Origin: Puccinia triticina
Taxonomy: Eukaryota > Basidiomycota > Pucciniomycetes > Pucciniales > Pucciniaceae
Direction: 5' to 3'
DNA length: 64,000 nucleotides
NCBI RefSeq assembly: GCF_026914185.1
Contig: NC_070558.1
Location: forward strand, 2,356,001-2,420,000
The translations under genes were made by a program, and so were the position numbers. Below the pieces are notes generated by a model that saw only the letters and a list, made by a program, of their open reading frames with translations, had not been told where the DNA came from and did no database searches. This document shows, one piece after another, positions 21,513 to 33,100 of the stretch (its first letter is position 1; every line of letters starts with the position of its first letter).

Positions 21513-21524
21513 GGTTAAAAGCCG
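21513..21524 (+). promoter_or_regulatory. Cop-2 primer-binding site, tRNA-Lys(UUU) anticodon-arm type
   Basis: GGTTAAAAGCCG directly follows the LTR. Its complement has the seven-base loop CTTTTAA, i.e. a UUU anticodon, flanked by CGG/CCG stem bases. Cop-3 carries the identical site. The tRNA assignment is inference. Confidence 0.55.
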
Positions 21525-21751
21525 GCGTCTAGCACAGCGAGTGTCACCGCGTTTCCTACGGAATCTTGATGAGTTGGGCCGATTGAAGAAGTGCAAAACT
21601 AAATCAAATTGAAGAAGAGAAGAAGAAGATCGCTTGATAAAGAGAAATCAACCAAAGAAGAGCTGAATTACTAAGTCAAACTGAAAATCAACCAGTACCC
21701 TCCACTTCCAACACCTACACCATCCCATCATCCCCCTTATCAAGCAACGAG

Positions 21752-23245
21752 ATGAACAACGAAATGACCCCAGTTCAAGCCCGACAGCTGTTTCAAGACC
21801 TCCATCAAGAAATCACTGACCTTTGCAACAACCAAATGCAAGGCCAAGCTGCTCCCGTCGTCCCCTACCGTCCCCGTACTCGGCAAGAAAAAATCATGGA
21901 GAACTTCATCAGTAATCCACTCCAGGTGCATAATCAACTTAACCCGCGGAAACCAATTTTGGTTTACAAAGGCACCAACTTCCCTGCCTGGGAAGCCGCC
22001 CTGGACCAAACGATTCAACACGTCCTAGTCCGCGAGCTCCCTTTCACCAATAAAGTCGACAACTTTGACTCTCTTGCCGTCGATGAAGCTTCAACTGTTG
22101 TATGTCTCATTTGCAACACAGTGGTCGATGCGCTCGGTGACATCTTGGACACTGCAAAACTTGCTGCACCGAAGGCAGTATTTGAGTTACTCAAGTCAAA
22201 ATGCTCTCGGTCCAATAGAAGACGCAAGGTCGAGCTACTCAAAGAACTGGTTACGCTCATGAATGATCCGGCTCCGCCGACGGAGGCGACCCTATCGGTC
22301 TGGGCTAAACTCAAGTCTGAGTTGTCCCAACTTAAGATGACCTGGGATGAAGCCCTTGGTATCTTCTTGCAGTCTTACTACAAGGCCCCGGTCGGTGTGG
22401 ACCGCATGACGTTCGAGTTCACTATAAGTCAACAACTGAACAACAAAGAGGCGCCTCCCTTCGATGACGTGTTGACAACAATTCAGTTTGCGGCCAACAA
22501 ACTCTGCAACAAACCGGGAGCAACCCTCCAGATCCCCTCAACACCAAATGTAGACCCAATGGCTATGGAACTAGACCGCATACAGGCTGTCCAGAGTCAA
22601 CCTAGATATGTAGCCCCTCAACGCCGCAGCCAACCACAGCAGACGCGAACGCAGCCTCAACTGTCCATCAATAAAGCGGCAAACTTTAAAGGCAAAGGTC
22701 AATCGGACTCGCTGATCAACAAGCATGGTGACCACTGTATCTACTGTGGAGACAGAGGTCACTGGCACCCGGACTGCGTGCACTTTTGGCGAGATGTGGC
22801 GTCTGGCAAAATCAACCCACCAGATGCTGACTATAAGTCCAAGGAATCGAAGTATTGGCCTCCCCCTTGTCCTGATGGGAACGGAAACCAACTGCGACAG
22901 GTCAACATCCCCGAAGTCTCTGACGGAGTACTATTAGATTCAGGCGCATCGGCACACGTAAGTGGTGGATCGTCTCTCTTCAAAGTCAACAAGAAGCTGA
23001 CAATCCCTCAGACGTTTTATCTGGCCGTCTCTGATTGCAACGTAATTGTGACAGAAATTGGTAGTGTGACAATCCCGACACCAACAGGTCCGCTGACCAT
23101 TGAGGATGTGTATCACTGCTCAGGGGTCGATGGCATCATTCTGTCGAGTGGCCGGTTTTTAGCGGAGGGATGGAGGCTTGTTTATGATGGAACCCAGGCA
23201 AAGCTCTTCAATCCATGTAATAATTGTTATGATACAATCTTATAA
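21752..23245 (+). CDS. Cop-2 Gag-protease
   Basis: 497-residue open frame. Residues ~60-260 are the copia-type Gag (NFPAWEAALDQTIQ, ELLKSKCSRSNRR, WAKLKSELSQLKM), residues ~328-341 a complete zinc knuckle CIYCGDRGHWHPDC, and residues ~392-402 the aspartic protease site VLLDSGASAHVSG, followed by the usual beta-rich protease and the GWRLVYDG segment that normally leads into the pre-integrase domain. The start is the first ATG after the leader. The frame ends prematurely at a one-base indel near 23235; in Cop-3 the same region reads through into integrase. Confidence 0.85.
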   Translation: MNNEMTPVQARQLFQDLHQEITDLCNNQMQGQAAPVVPYRPRTRQEKIMENFISNPLQVHNQLNPRKPILVYKGTNFPAWEAALDQTIQHVLVRELPFTNKVDNFDSLAVDEASTVVCLICNTVVDALGDILDTAKLAAPKAVFELLKSKCSRSNRRRKVELLKELVTLMNDPAPPTEATLSVWAKLKSELSQLKMTWDEALGIFLQSYYKAPVGVDRMTFEFTISQQLNNKEAPPFDDVLTTIQFAANKLCNKPGATLQIPSTPNVDPMAMELDRIQAVQSQPRYVAPQRRSQPQQTRTQPQLSINKAANFKGKGQSDSLINKHGDHCIYCGDRGHWHPDCVHFWRDVASGKINPPDADYKSKESKYWPPPCPDGNGNQLRQVNIPEVSDGVLLDSGASAHVSGGSSLFKVNKKLTIPQTFYLAVSDCNVIVTEIGSVTIPTPTGPLTIEDVYHCSGVDGIILSSGRFLAEGWRLVYDGTQAKLFNPCNNCYDTIL

Positions 23246-25865
23246 TTACTGCTGGTCGCTCAAGACCAGCGCCTTATTGCAATCGAAGAAAGTCACTGAG
23301 ACTCCGTCATTTGATCGGTACACTTGGCACGTTCTTCTAGGACACGTTTCCGACCAAGTCGTGAAGAACTTTCTCCATATCAATTACCCGGAAAAGAAAG
23401 TGATCTGGAAATCTTTCTTCTGCGAGCAATGCGCCAAGTCAAAGAGCATGGATAAGAAGTCTCTGGGAATGGAGACTCAAATACCTCGCGACAACCCTCT
23501 GGACTTCTGTGTGTCAGATGTCATTGGGCCTCTCAACCTGGACATCAACGGATGCCGGTACCTAGTGACGTTAAGGGAACACGCAAGCACTTCTTTCTTT
23601 GCACCCATGGCGAACCGCAGTGAAGTACCAGAAAAAATCATGACTTGGATCCGCCACCTCAAGACCGCAATTGGGAAAGCTCTGTCTTACTTGCGCTGTG
23701 ACAACGCTCTTGAGTATACCAAGAGCCTCAAACCACAACTGGAGGCTATTGGGACGACTCTTGCGCCAGTAAAGCCATACTCACCGTCGCAAAACGGAGA
23801 AGCTGAGTGTGTGAATAGGACCCTGGGCGATATGGCACGAACCATGCTCCATTTGAGTGAGTTGTCCAGTATCTGGTGGAACTTTGCATACTCCACTGCT
23901 GCGCATCTTCACAATCGACTACCCAACACCCGGACAGGGGATAAAACCCCTCTGGAGCTACTCTACAAAACCCGCCCGATCCCAGAGACTCTGTACCCTT
24001 TTGGCGCCCATGCCATCATCCACAATCCCAAGGAGCGGAGAAAGAAACTCGACGAACGAGCTAGGGAAGGTCAGCTTCTCGGCTACCCAGCATCTGGAGC
24101 TGGCTGGTTGTTCTGGGTGCCAAGCAAGCGTCGTATGGTCCATTTGACCGCGGTAAAGTTTCCCGATTTTCAGCGTCTTCCGGTTGAGAAAGCAAAAGCA
24201 ACACCATCACCGGATCTCATAGCACCGCCGGTTGAAGAGAAGGGAACAGAAGTAGATCTGATCCTCAAGCAAATTATGCTTAAGCTTGGTGAAGAAAAAA
24301 CGTCTGAAATTGCCGCTGAAGAACGCCGCCAGATGGGTTTGTTGTTGACATTGGAGGAGCACAACCTCCCAAAGACAATGAAGCAAGCACTTTCTAGTTC
24401 TGATGGCCACCTATGGAGAGAAGCAGCCGAATACGAGATGCTAAAATTTGGCCAGCTTGAAGTTTGGATCCCAGCTGTGGCGCCGAAAGGCTGTAAAGCT
24501 CTAGGAACCAGATGGGTGTTCTCTATTAAGCAAAAACCAGATGGATCGGTTGATAAATACCCCGCGCGCTATGTGGAGAAAGGGTTCAATCAGCAAATGG
24601 GTCTAGACTGCAATGAGACCTATGCTCCTACGGCATCATTGAATACACTTCGACTCCTCATCTCCATCGCAATTTCCCACAAATTTGCGACAGCCACCTT
24701 TGATGTTAGCTCAGCTTATCTGTCTAGTCCGATTGAGGAAAGTCTACGTACAACCTCCAGTGGAAATTGATCCTTTGCTGAAAGGGAAAGTCATGCGCCT
24801 GAAGAAAACTCTATATGGGACGAAGCAAGCTGCGCGATTTTGGTGGTGTTTTTTTCAGAAAACTGTACAGTCAAAGCTAGCAAAATGGAACCTTTGCTCT
24901 ACTTGTTCAGGCGTGGTGAGGGTTTCATCATCATATGGCTACATGTAGATGATGGTTTCGCCCTGTCCTTGGATATGTTACTTCTCCGCAAACTTAGAGC
25001 AGGTATGGAAAGTCAGCTTGAAATTAAATGGTCAGACAATGTGCAACGCCTTGTTGGAATTGACTTTGTTTGGGATGGCAAACACCTCAAGCTCAATCAA
25101 TCAATTATGGCGAAGCAGATTGTAGAATCATACCAACGGAAGACTTATGGACATCACTGTCCCCTGCCGGAAACGGAGCTAGAGATTTTGGCTGGAGATC
25201 CAATAGATTCAACTTCTTTTCAATCTGTCATTGGTTCTCTGATGTATCTCGCGTGCGGAACACGACCCGACTTAGCTTACGCGGTGAATCTGTTTGCGCC
25301 GTTCTGCGCAACACCTTTGGAATCGCACTGGACGGCGCTGGACTGGCTTATTGGTTATTTGGCGAGGACAATGGGGAAGGCACTGGTGTACAAGGCAGGA
25401 TCAGGAGGACTTCATCTCTGGACGGACGCGAATTGGGGAGGCGAGCACGAGAGATCAACAACTGGATACCTGCTGACCCATGACGGAAACAGCATTGCAT
25501 GGGGTTCAAAGAGGCAGACGGTAGTGGCAATGTCGACATGCGCGGCGGAATACCTGGCGCTATTGGAGGGATCCCAACAACTGGCACACCTACTCAACAT
25601 CTTTGAGGAGATTGGTTTTCAGCCGCAAGTGACAATGCACTGCAACAACAAAGCGGCCATTCTTATTGCAACAGACAACACTTCAAAAAAGAAAACCAAG
25701 TACCTCAGGCAGGCCTTTTATTTTGTGAATGATTTAATACGGGAAAACAAGATAATTAAGGTAGCGTGGACCTGTACTCATGACCAATTGGCGGATGTCT
25801 TGACGAAAAGACTTGGACCTTCAAAAATTCTTGGGGCATTGAATCAACTCGGTGTTGGCGGGTAG
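23246..25865 (+). pseudogene. Cop-2 integrase, reverse transcriptase and RNase H in three frames
   Basis: Integrase: zinc-binding WHVLLGH...FFCEQC near 23325-23440, catalytic aspartates in SDVIGP and LRCDNALEY, glutamate in QNGEAECVNRT. Reverse transcriptase: WVFSIKQKPDGS, YAPTASLNTLRLL and FDVSSAYLSSPIEE up to 24740, then a frameshift (VYVQPPVEI, LKKTLYGTKQAARFWW), and a second near 24860 after which LHVDDGF (active site), RNase H LWTDANWGGEHE and CAAEYLAL, and the C-terminal LADVLTKRLG continue to 25865. The element is inactive, but every domain is still recognisable. Confidence 0.9.
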
Positions 25866-25887
25866 GTTTTGTGATCTCGGGAGGGGG

Positions 25888-26242
25888 TGTTAGAGTAGGA
25901 CGGCATAGGCAAGATCACAAAGCCCTTTTTAGTCCATAATCATGTAGTCAGCCGGAAACCTAGTTAGTGTACCGGTGACCGTTTCCCCCGTTAGGGCTTG
26001 TAGCGTGTACTTAGCCTGGACGATCCCGCGCCCCGGCTTCAATCTCTTTCTTCACCAAGATTGGAGACCGGGACCCGCTAGTGCCAATAGCTAACTGCGA
26101 CGGGGCTGTATTGTTCAGGTGAGTATTGTTTGGTTTCTGTTGTGCAATGTTACCGAGATTGGAGACCGGGACCCACTAGTGCCGATAGCTAACTGCGACG
26201 GGGCTGTATCGTCCAGTACCCATTTGCCTCTGGCATCTTATA
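25888..26242 (+). repeat. Cop-2 3' LTR
   Basis: Starts TGTTAGAGTAGG after a polypurine tract (GGGAGGGGG, 25879-25887) and ends TCTTATA. Same internal duplication as the 5' LTR. Confidence 0.9.
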
Positions 26243-26448
26243 AGTTAAGCTCGGGACAACACGTCCATCATGTTTCATCCTGCTACACCCCCAGGATGAA
26301 ACAGGATGCTCTGTCACGGTGGCTGAGATCTTGGCCGCAGACACAATTGGCACCAGCATCCCTTGCACTCCCCCAATCGACGATCACGCATCCCAAAAAT
26401 ACAACTCATCACCCGGAACCACACATCCTCCCACACCCCGTTGACCTG
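26243..26448. other. Short gap with a hairpin
   Basis: GTTTCATCCTG and its complement CAGGATGAAAC (about 26271-26300) form a hairpin around a C-rich loop. The remainder is non-coding DNA ending in GTTGACCTG, the target of the next element. Confidence 0.7.
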
Positions 26449-26565
26449 CTAACTTAACTAAGTCCCTCTGTAACTGAAGGGGGGGACGCCGTCCCGCAGG
26501 GACCCTCCAAAGGAGGGACTTACGCCCTATGTCCAAGTTTTGCCTGACAGCAAAACGATTTATCC
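26449..26565 (+). repeat. Left TIR of the RecQ/DUF6589 transposon
   Basis: CTAACTTAACTAAGTCCCTC, then a C/G-rich segment, GGAGGGACTTACG at about 26511-26523, then TCCAAGTTTTGC and CTGACAGCAAAACG. The AAGTCCCTC/GAGGGACTT pair is itself an inverted repeat, so each end can fold independently. Confidence 0.8.
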
Positions 26566-26933
26566 CATAATTTCCTTCTTGTCTCCATATCTCACCCATT
26601 TTACATGATTCCACCCCACATCCGAGGAACAAAATGTGCGCTTGATTCTTGCGCTCATCATGGTGCCGTCGGATGCTCATAAGGAGTGGATCCCAGCTCT
26701 CAACTTGGCTTGGAACACTTAAAAGCGAGTCTTACCAAGCCTGTACGCCTAAGAGTGGGCATGTGTGTACACGGTCAGGATCGTTGAATACAGTATGTTA
26801 TACAAGATTCAGTTGCCTAAAGATTCCAGTTTTTCCATCTTGTAACAAAATGTTACAAGCACTTGGTAACACAATCTCTCTTACTTCCTATCTCTTGAAT
26901 CGCCCAGTCCAGCAAACAATCCACCAGAGCAAA

Positions 26934-29770
26934 ATGAAAACCTCAACTGAATCAGTGAAAAACAGCCAGCGCGTCAAGATCCCCACCATTGTAACAGCCT
27001 TGAGCGATGAGCTACTTAATCAGTATGTTACTCAAGAAAGTGTGGCCTGACCAACCAAAGCCTTTGCAGGTCAAAGCTGTCTCAACCCTTGTTCGAGGTC
27101 GGAACTGCTTTCTGCGCGTGGGAACTGGATTTGGGAAAACAAGGATACCTGAAATGTATTTCAATCTATTCAAGAGAAGAGTTGTTATTTTAGTCTTAAA
27201 CCCGCTCAATTCCTTAGGCGACAATCAGGTGAAGTTGCTTTTTTTTGGCTGAACTTCTTCGTCAGACGGAAACACAAGCATCATGCAGGCTGACTTTTTT
27301 GTTGAATAGGTACGCAAGAAGAAACTAGTTGGTATCACTGCAATCAACTTAAATAAGATGACTTTAAACAGCGCAGTAATTGGGAATATCGTGAAGGGCT
27401 GCTATAGCTTCGTTTACTTGGTGTGTTTGAATTGTATCAACCCATCTCGGACAAACTCTTGTATTCTAAGGGTTTTCTACTTCTGCACAGAGCCCTGAGA
27501 TTTTTTTGAACAGCTCTTTGTTCACCAACATGTTCTTCAGCCATCAGTTTCAGAATATCCTTGCCTTGATTGTGGTCAATGAAGCCCGCATGATATATCT
27601 GTGGGAGCTTGTTGCTTCCAGACAAAGCAAAACTCTAGTCACTTTTAATCGGCATGAAGATTGCAGTGTGTTCCGCATTGCTTATGCAAACATTGGTGCC
27701 AGGTTGATGGCAAAAAATAATATCCCCCTTCTCATGTTATCAGCAACTTGCCGGCCAATAGCAGTCAAATCAATCACCTCAAGCTTAATGTTACAACCAT
27801 CCGACCTCACCATGCTTGATGGCGAACTAACCCGCCCAGAAATATGGCTCATCAGAATATCAATGGATTCAACTCTGAAGTCATGTGATGACCTGTTAAG
27901 AATTTTTGCACCATATAAAAAGGTTTTGGACGAGGAAACAGTACCAACTCTGATTTACTCTGGTACACAAAACCTCACCTTTCAGGTAATGAAGGTGGTT
28001 GATGATGCACGTCACACATCCAAACACGAGTATGATCCACTTAGCCCATTTATTCGGCGTTACCATTTGGTGACTGGGGACGACGACAAGGCCAGCAATA
28101 TGGAAGATTACTCAAATGGAAAGTTTCCGATCATGTCCTCAACAATGGCGTTGGGCCTTGGTCAGAATCTCAAGCGAGTGCGATGTGTCATTCACATGGG
28201 ACGTGGAGACCCGGCTTCAATTGTTCAGATGGTGGGAAGATGTGGCCGCAATGGAAAGACAGGATTGGCTCTTTTATTTATGGAGCCGGTGCGGTTGAAG
28301 GGGAAAAATCACGAGGCTGATTTTGATCCAGACTGCCTACAGAATGATGATGTCAGAATGGATGCTTTGGCCGTAACAAGAGTGTGCTTGCGGGTAGCAC
28401 TAAATATGGATAACAAGTTTTGTAATGTTTCTCGGAGTTGATTGGACTCAGACATGTGTGTGACTAAAAATTTTGGATTTTTAGGCATGGCTACATTCCT
28501 TTGTTGACTGAGGACCCCAATTACATTGCGGAGAAGTCTCGTGAACGGAATGCCCTTTTTGACTCTTGTAGATGAATTGCCTTCCGCTTGACGCAGAAGC
28601 TCTACTCAAAGTGATTCAGCAGATGAATGTTGATAACATGGATGCTATGCTACAAGACCCATTTGCCTTTCAAAAGGACCAGTCAATAGTCATAATGACT
28701 CGCAAGCAAAAATCAAATCATCCCAAAGGCACCTGCAAGTACTCTGACATTGATGCAGCGCACCTCATAAATCACCTAGTTACTTCATTTGAAGGGTTTT
28801 TTGTGAGGACATTAGGCGGGGCTGAAGAGCTTGTGGCCTCACAGTTTTTTGGTCCGGCCCAAGCTACCGCTGTAGTCAAAACAATTGATCAGATCATACA
28901 AGTTGACCCACACAATCTGGACCTTTTGGAACAAAAAATGGGAGGAGGGTTTTTCCCTGGACAAGTCAAATGGATAGACCATGCAATTACTGAATGGCTG
29001 GATGGGGAATATCACCAAGATTTACAAGAGGAAATTGCGGCCCAGGCTGCAGAGAAGACCTATAAAGCACAGGTTGAAGCATTGGAGAAGCAACAACTGA
29101 AAGAACAAGCGGCAGAAGATAGGAAAATACTCGCCGAGGCCAAAAGACTTGAGAAGCAATTGATAGCAGCACGGAAAAGATTCTTGGATGCCAAAGAACA
29201 AAAAAGAATTTCTGATGAAAAAAAACAATGCCAAATACTTGCTGTATTGGAACACAAACAAAACTTGGCATTGGAACGACTCCGAGTCGCGGAGATTAAA
29301 AAACAAACAAAAGCCCAGGAGATTGAAAGACAGGCCAATCTGTCTCCCGAACAGAGAAAGCAAGAGGCGCTTGAGCGAAAGCGGGCAAAAGATTTGATGG
29401 CATATGAAATGCGGCGCAAAAGGCTGAAGAACTCGCCATAAGAGCCGCACGAATCAAGGCGATCGACGAGGCCCGGGCGGCTCAGGTTGTACAGGATGCT
29501 GAAGACAAGCGAAACCGGAAAGAAATAATTGAAGGCAATAAGCAGCTGGCGCATGTGAATCGTATAGCTCGAGATAGGCGGACAAGTGAGAAGGTGGGAG
29601 AAAGAAGTAGGGATCAGATGGTCCTGAGCCTGTTTCTGGGTGGTGGTGGAGCCATGGGGTCCCAGCCTTCCCTTCCTGAAGAAAATCATCCGGTCATTTC
29701 TTCATCTGATTTGTCTTCTTTGCTTGAGTTGGACTCTGAACTGTCTGTGAGAGATTCTAGGATGGAATGA
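26934..29770 (+). pseudogene. RecQ-like superfamily 2 helicase, decayed
   Basis: ATP-dependent DNA helicase of the type expanded in basidiomycetes. Exons can be placed at 26934-27228, 27310-27420 and 27491 to about 28415, with introns of 81, 70 and ~70 bases, then ~28485-29770. Visible motifs: Walker A GTGFGKT (near 27122), motif III LSATCRP (near 27740), motif V STMALGLGQN and motif VI QMVGRCGRNG (near 28140-28250), a VIQQMN segment, and a long Lys/Glu-rich coiled coil from 29030. Motif II, usually DEAH, reads NEAR (27574-27585), removing the catalytic aspartate. Frameshifts occur near 27040, 28571 and 29410. The C terminus after 29441 is recovered only in a shifted frame. Confidence 0.8.
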
Positions 29771-32693
29771 TCTATATCAAGAGACATCGAGTTCATATAT
29801 TTCTGGTTCTGTTCGTGCATAGAGTAGATTCCCGGTACATGTGGCTTGAATCTATTGAGTCCATGCACCCCCTTTGTGAACTCCTTTTGAAGCTTTAGTA
29901 TACCACTGACATAGAAATCCTTTGTTTGTTCCGGCTCATATTCACCAGGATCCTCTTGACCTAGATTCTCCCTGTTAGCAATTCTGATGAAGTTGATGAT
30001 TGATTGATTGTTTAATTTATTCTTGTGCGATTGATGAGTAACGTTGGTACCAGACTCAATCTTGAGCAGCTTTAAAAGGAAGGAAAGCTGCATAAACCAA
30101 TATTGCTTTATTCAGCAATGTGGCGCACTCATTAGAGATGGATAAAATTTAAAGTACAATTGGTATGTTGCTGGAAAAAACATCCTTGAGGCGGTCAATT
30201 TCAGTCCCAATTCCAGAGTGGTTAAAAAAATACTTTAACATATAATTCTGGATCTCAAGGAAAAAGTCAGTCGCCACGAAATGGTTGGCGCGTCCGGTTG
30301 GCGATATTAACAAAGAATTCAGTATTACTATCCGCAGTGAAGGTGTCAAAACCTCCTTGATCAATAAGATCAATTTCGGGAGGTGCTTTGAGTAATGCGG
30401 TAATTTTGGGAGGGCCTGCCCCATTACAGCCCATCTTTCCCACATGAAGATCAGTCTTCCAGGATCCCCTGCCTTCATTGCTCAATTAGCCTCAATAACG
30501 GTTGCAAAGTCCCGCACACGCAAAAGCATGTTCAAATGCGCTGGAGACTTGGCGGCCAGAGTAGATCTGCGGGCCTTGCCTGAACAGTAACGCTTGAAGG
30601 TGAGCTGTACCACCTCGTCGATTTTCTCCGATGACATCCCACAAAGTTTCTCGCTCAATTATGGTGTTCAAAGTTGGTTTGTATAATTTTATGCATGCAT
30701 AAATCATAAAATCATAAAATCTTTTTTGCAGGGGATATGACTGTCTGATTATGTAATACAAAATTTCCTCACCAAAATGTTTTTATGATTTTATGATTTA
30801 TGCATGCATAAAATTATGCAAACCAACTTTGAACACCATAAATGGCTTGTGCTGTTTGTTCAGCACACACCTGTAAATATGAGTCCAATGAGTCTTTCAC
30901 TAAACCTATGTATGATCTAAACTGTATACATATCAACTTACAATATTAGAAATAGTAAGGTGGCCTCGTGTATTTTCTCCATATGGGATAACATTAAGTT
31001 GTAATCTTTTTTGGTGACTGGTTTCTCCGCCGGAATCCCTAAAGCACTGAGAGTCCGCCATGCGCCGGTATTGCGCGCGACTTTCTCCTCACCCCAATCC
31101 GCCAGAAAGATAGCCTGTGCCATATTCCACAGAGTATGGGCTGCGCCGGGAATGGGCAGGATATTATCCAAGGATGTGTGATCATGTCTCCCGGGTACTC
31201 GCTGCCTTCTGAGTGAATCAAAGATGTTGCAAGATCCAAGGTCGCCCTCTATTATCTGAAGGTTGGAATGAAACTGCTGGGCAGTCAAGCCCGATTGCTG
31301 AATTAGGCCAGTGAAAACTTCTCCAACACCCTGTACTGCTGAATTGTCTGATGCAACCATCAATTTTAACATCATGATATCTGGGCTGTCCGGATCGTTA
31401 GGAAGTACCAAAGGTGGATCTTTATATAGTGGGGTGCAAGTGTCAGTAGGTTTGGCAATATAATTAAGCATCACTTGGGTAATTTGGGACTTCAAGGTCA
31501 ATTCAAAGTGCCGTGTGCTCTCCGCGGTTGGAGCAAAGGCAGCGGGCTGTATCTTGAGTTTTGAAGCCTTGTGTAGGGCCTGGTTAAGGGCTTCAGTAGT
31601 CATTTCTGCTTGGTTTAGTGCCGGTATAATCCTTGAAGGTATGGAGTGGATGTACCCCCACGTTCCATGAAACATGACATTACCATGCCCGACTGACTTC
31701 ATGTGAACCTTCTGCTGAAAGTCCAGATTGTCAAAACAAATCAATGGGGCCAGCTCCCCAGATTTTGTCTTAGTAAAACGCGCTATTATGTTGTCCTCTG
31801 CCTCCCGTCCTAATGAACTAAGTGCAATGTGCGCAGTCTTTCGCGAAGAGGTTAAACCAAGGTAGTTGGGGTACGTGTTGACCCTCTCAGACACTCCGGC
31901 GGCAATGAAAATTAATGAATTGCTGATTTGAAAGGCATTCTGAAGTTGGTTGCACCCAAAGGAAACCATTGCGCAGATTGTCCTCGCCAACTGCAAAGCA
32001 TTTCAAGGTCAGCTCAAAATTGCGGACATTGACACATTCAAGATTTGAGACCCACAGTTTGGGCCCGTAGAGGCTTTCGGACAGCAGGATCTGAGCTTTT
32101 TGCCAGAGGTACCCCTTCATACTTGTTGACATTGGTCTCAGTGAGGTTGATTCTTTCTTTTGGCGCCGTGGTCTTGTCACTCTCATTGATAACTTCTTCT
32201 TCTTCTTCTTCCTCGGTGGGCACTAGAGGGGCTAGCTCGTCCGCAAACTAGTCCGGTAGACCGCAATCTTCGTTGACAAGATCCCCCTCTTCATCTGGGA
32301 GTTCTTCGTTCACCCACAGCTTGTTTTTCAGTAATTTATATAGGAACGGCATAGAGTTTTTTAGGTCCTTGTTTCTTGCAACTCGTTCCTCATCAGTAAA
32401 AAAGCTGGATTTAAGATGTTGTGAGTTGACATAGGAACCATGAGGGTATGCCCCTCTTCGTGGGACCTCTGAAATCACAATATTGCAGGCCAACCTGTGC
32501 GCGATGCCCACAGTCGGCGCTTTGAAGCCAGTCCCATCTCATCATAGGTGAGAAATTCAGTGATGAAACTTTTTGGAGTCAAATTGAATGATTTGATTGT
32601 GGCACACGACGTGTTCAGTTTGTAAAGCATGGTGTTCCTAACCAAGGGGACATTAGACTCCAGGACTTGAGGCGCAGGGAATTCAAGCTCCAT
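29686..32693 (-). pseudogene. DUF6589 family protein (candidate transposase), decayed
   Basis: Large basidiomycete family of unknown function. Start at 32693 (MELEFPAPQV); an intron of 65 bases (32055-31991) precedes the best-preserved part 31990-30942, with RTICAMVSFG, GLTSSRKTAHIAL, ICFDNLDFQQKVH, MFHGTWGYIHSIPS, MLKLMVASDNSA, EGDLGSCNIFDSLR, GAAHTLWNMAQ and a KIHEAT motif. After a GTAAGT intron the gene continues with LLRVRDFATVIEAN, MKAGDPGRLIFMWERWAVM, SLLISPTGRANHFVATDF and THQSHKN, ending Asp/Glu/Ser-rich at 29686. Defects: an internal deletion near 32470, in-frame stops at about 32249 and 30482-30484, and a MITE at 30662-30838. The FDNLD and EGDL acidic motifs and HE pair would suit an RNase H-fold transposase, but that is conjecture. 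Confidence 0.8.
30662..30838. mobile_element. 177-bp MITE, TSD TA (Tc1/mariner-like)
   Basis: Terminal inverted repeats of about 57 bases start TGGTGTTCAAAGTTGG at both ends and include a TTATGCATGCATAA palindrome; TA flanks each side (30660-30661, 30839-30840). TA duplication with AT-rich palindromic ends points to Stowaway-type mariner MITEs. It interrupts the DUF6589 coding region. Confidence 0.8.
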
Positions 32694-33100
32694 GATGTCG
32701 TCGGATTATGCAGTGCAAGGTGTTGGGGAGGCAATGTTGGAGACTGTTGGAAAAGTCGGGTATTTTCCATGGACTTTGCACTCGCCCTCACTCGCCTTGC
32801 ACGTAGACTGAGAATTTACAAATGAGTTACACAAATGGGCACGGGGCTGCAACTCCGAAGTTTTTCGAATACTTGTTTCATGTCACATTCTGTATTGGTG
32901 CTATGCATAACGAGGCTCAAAACCAGGTTGCCCAATCCTCAACCTTTGAAAATTATTTAAAAATAGGAGAGTGGCTGGAGGGGAATGAAAAATCAACAAG
33001 CAGATAGCCAAGACCCAAGCGGTCATAGGGATGTGAACCACATGCTGATAAGTGCAAGGAGTTGGGAGGAATGTCTGTTTTAAAAAAGTCCCCGCTAAAA
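32694..33100. other. Presumed 5' region of the DUF6589 gene
   Basis: Non-coding DNA between the DUF6589 start and the right TIR. It should hold that gene's promoter on the minus strand. A short ORF on the plus strand (32822-33007) has no recognisable feature. Confidence 0.45.

Larger units (their letters stand above)
21158..26242 (+). mobile_element. Cop-2: Ty1/copia element, frameshifted
   Basis: LTRs of 355 bases (21158-21512, 25888-26242) differ at roughly 16 positions (~4.5%). Gag, protease, integrase, reverse transcriptase and RNase H follow in order on the plus strand, with at least three frameshifts. The flanks CGAAA and AGTTA do not match, so no target duplication is visible. Confidence 0.9.
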
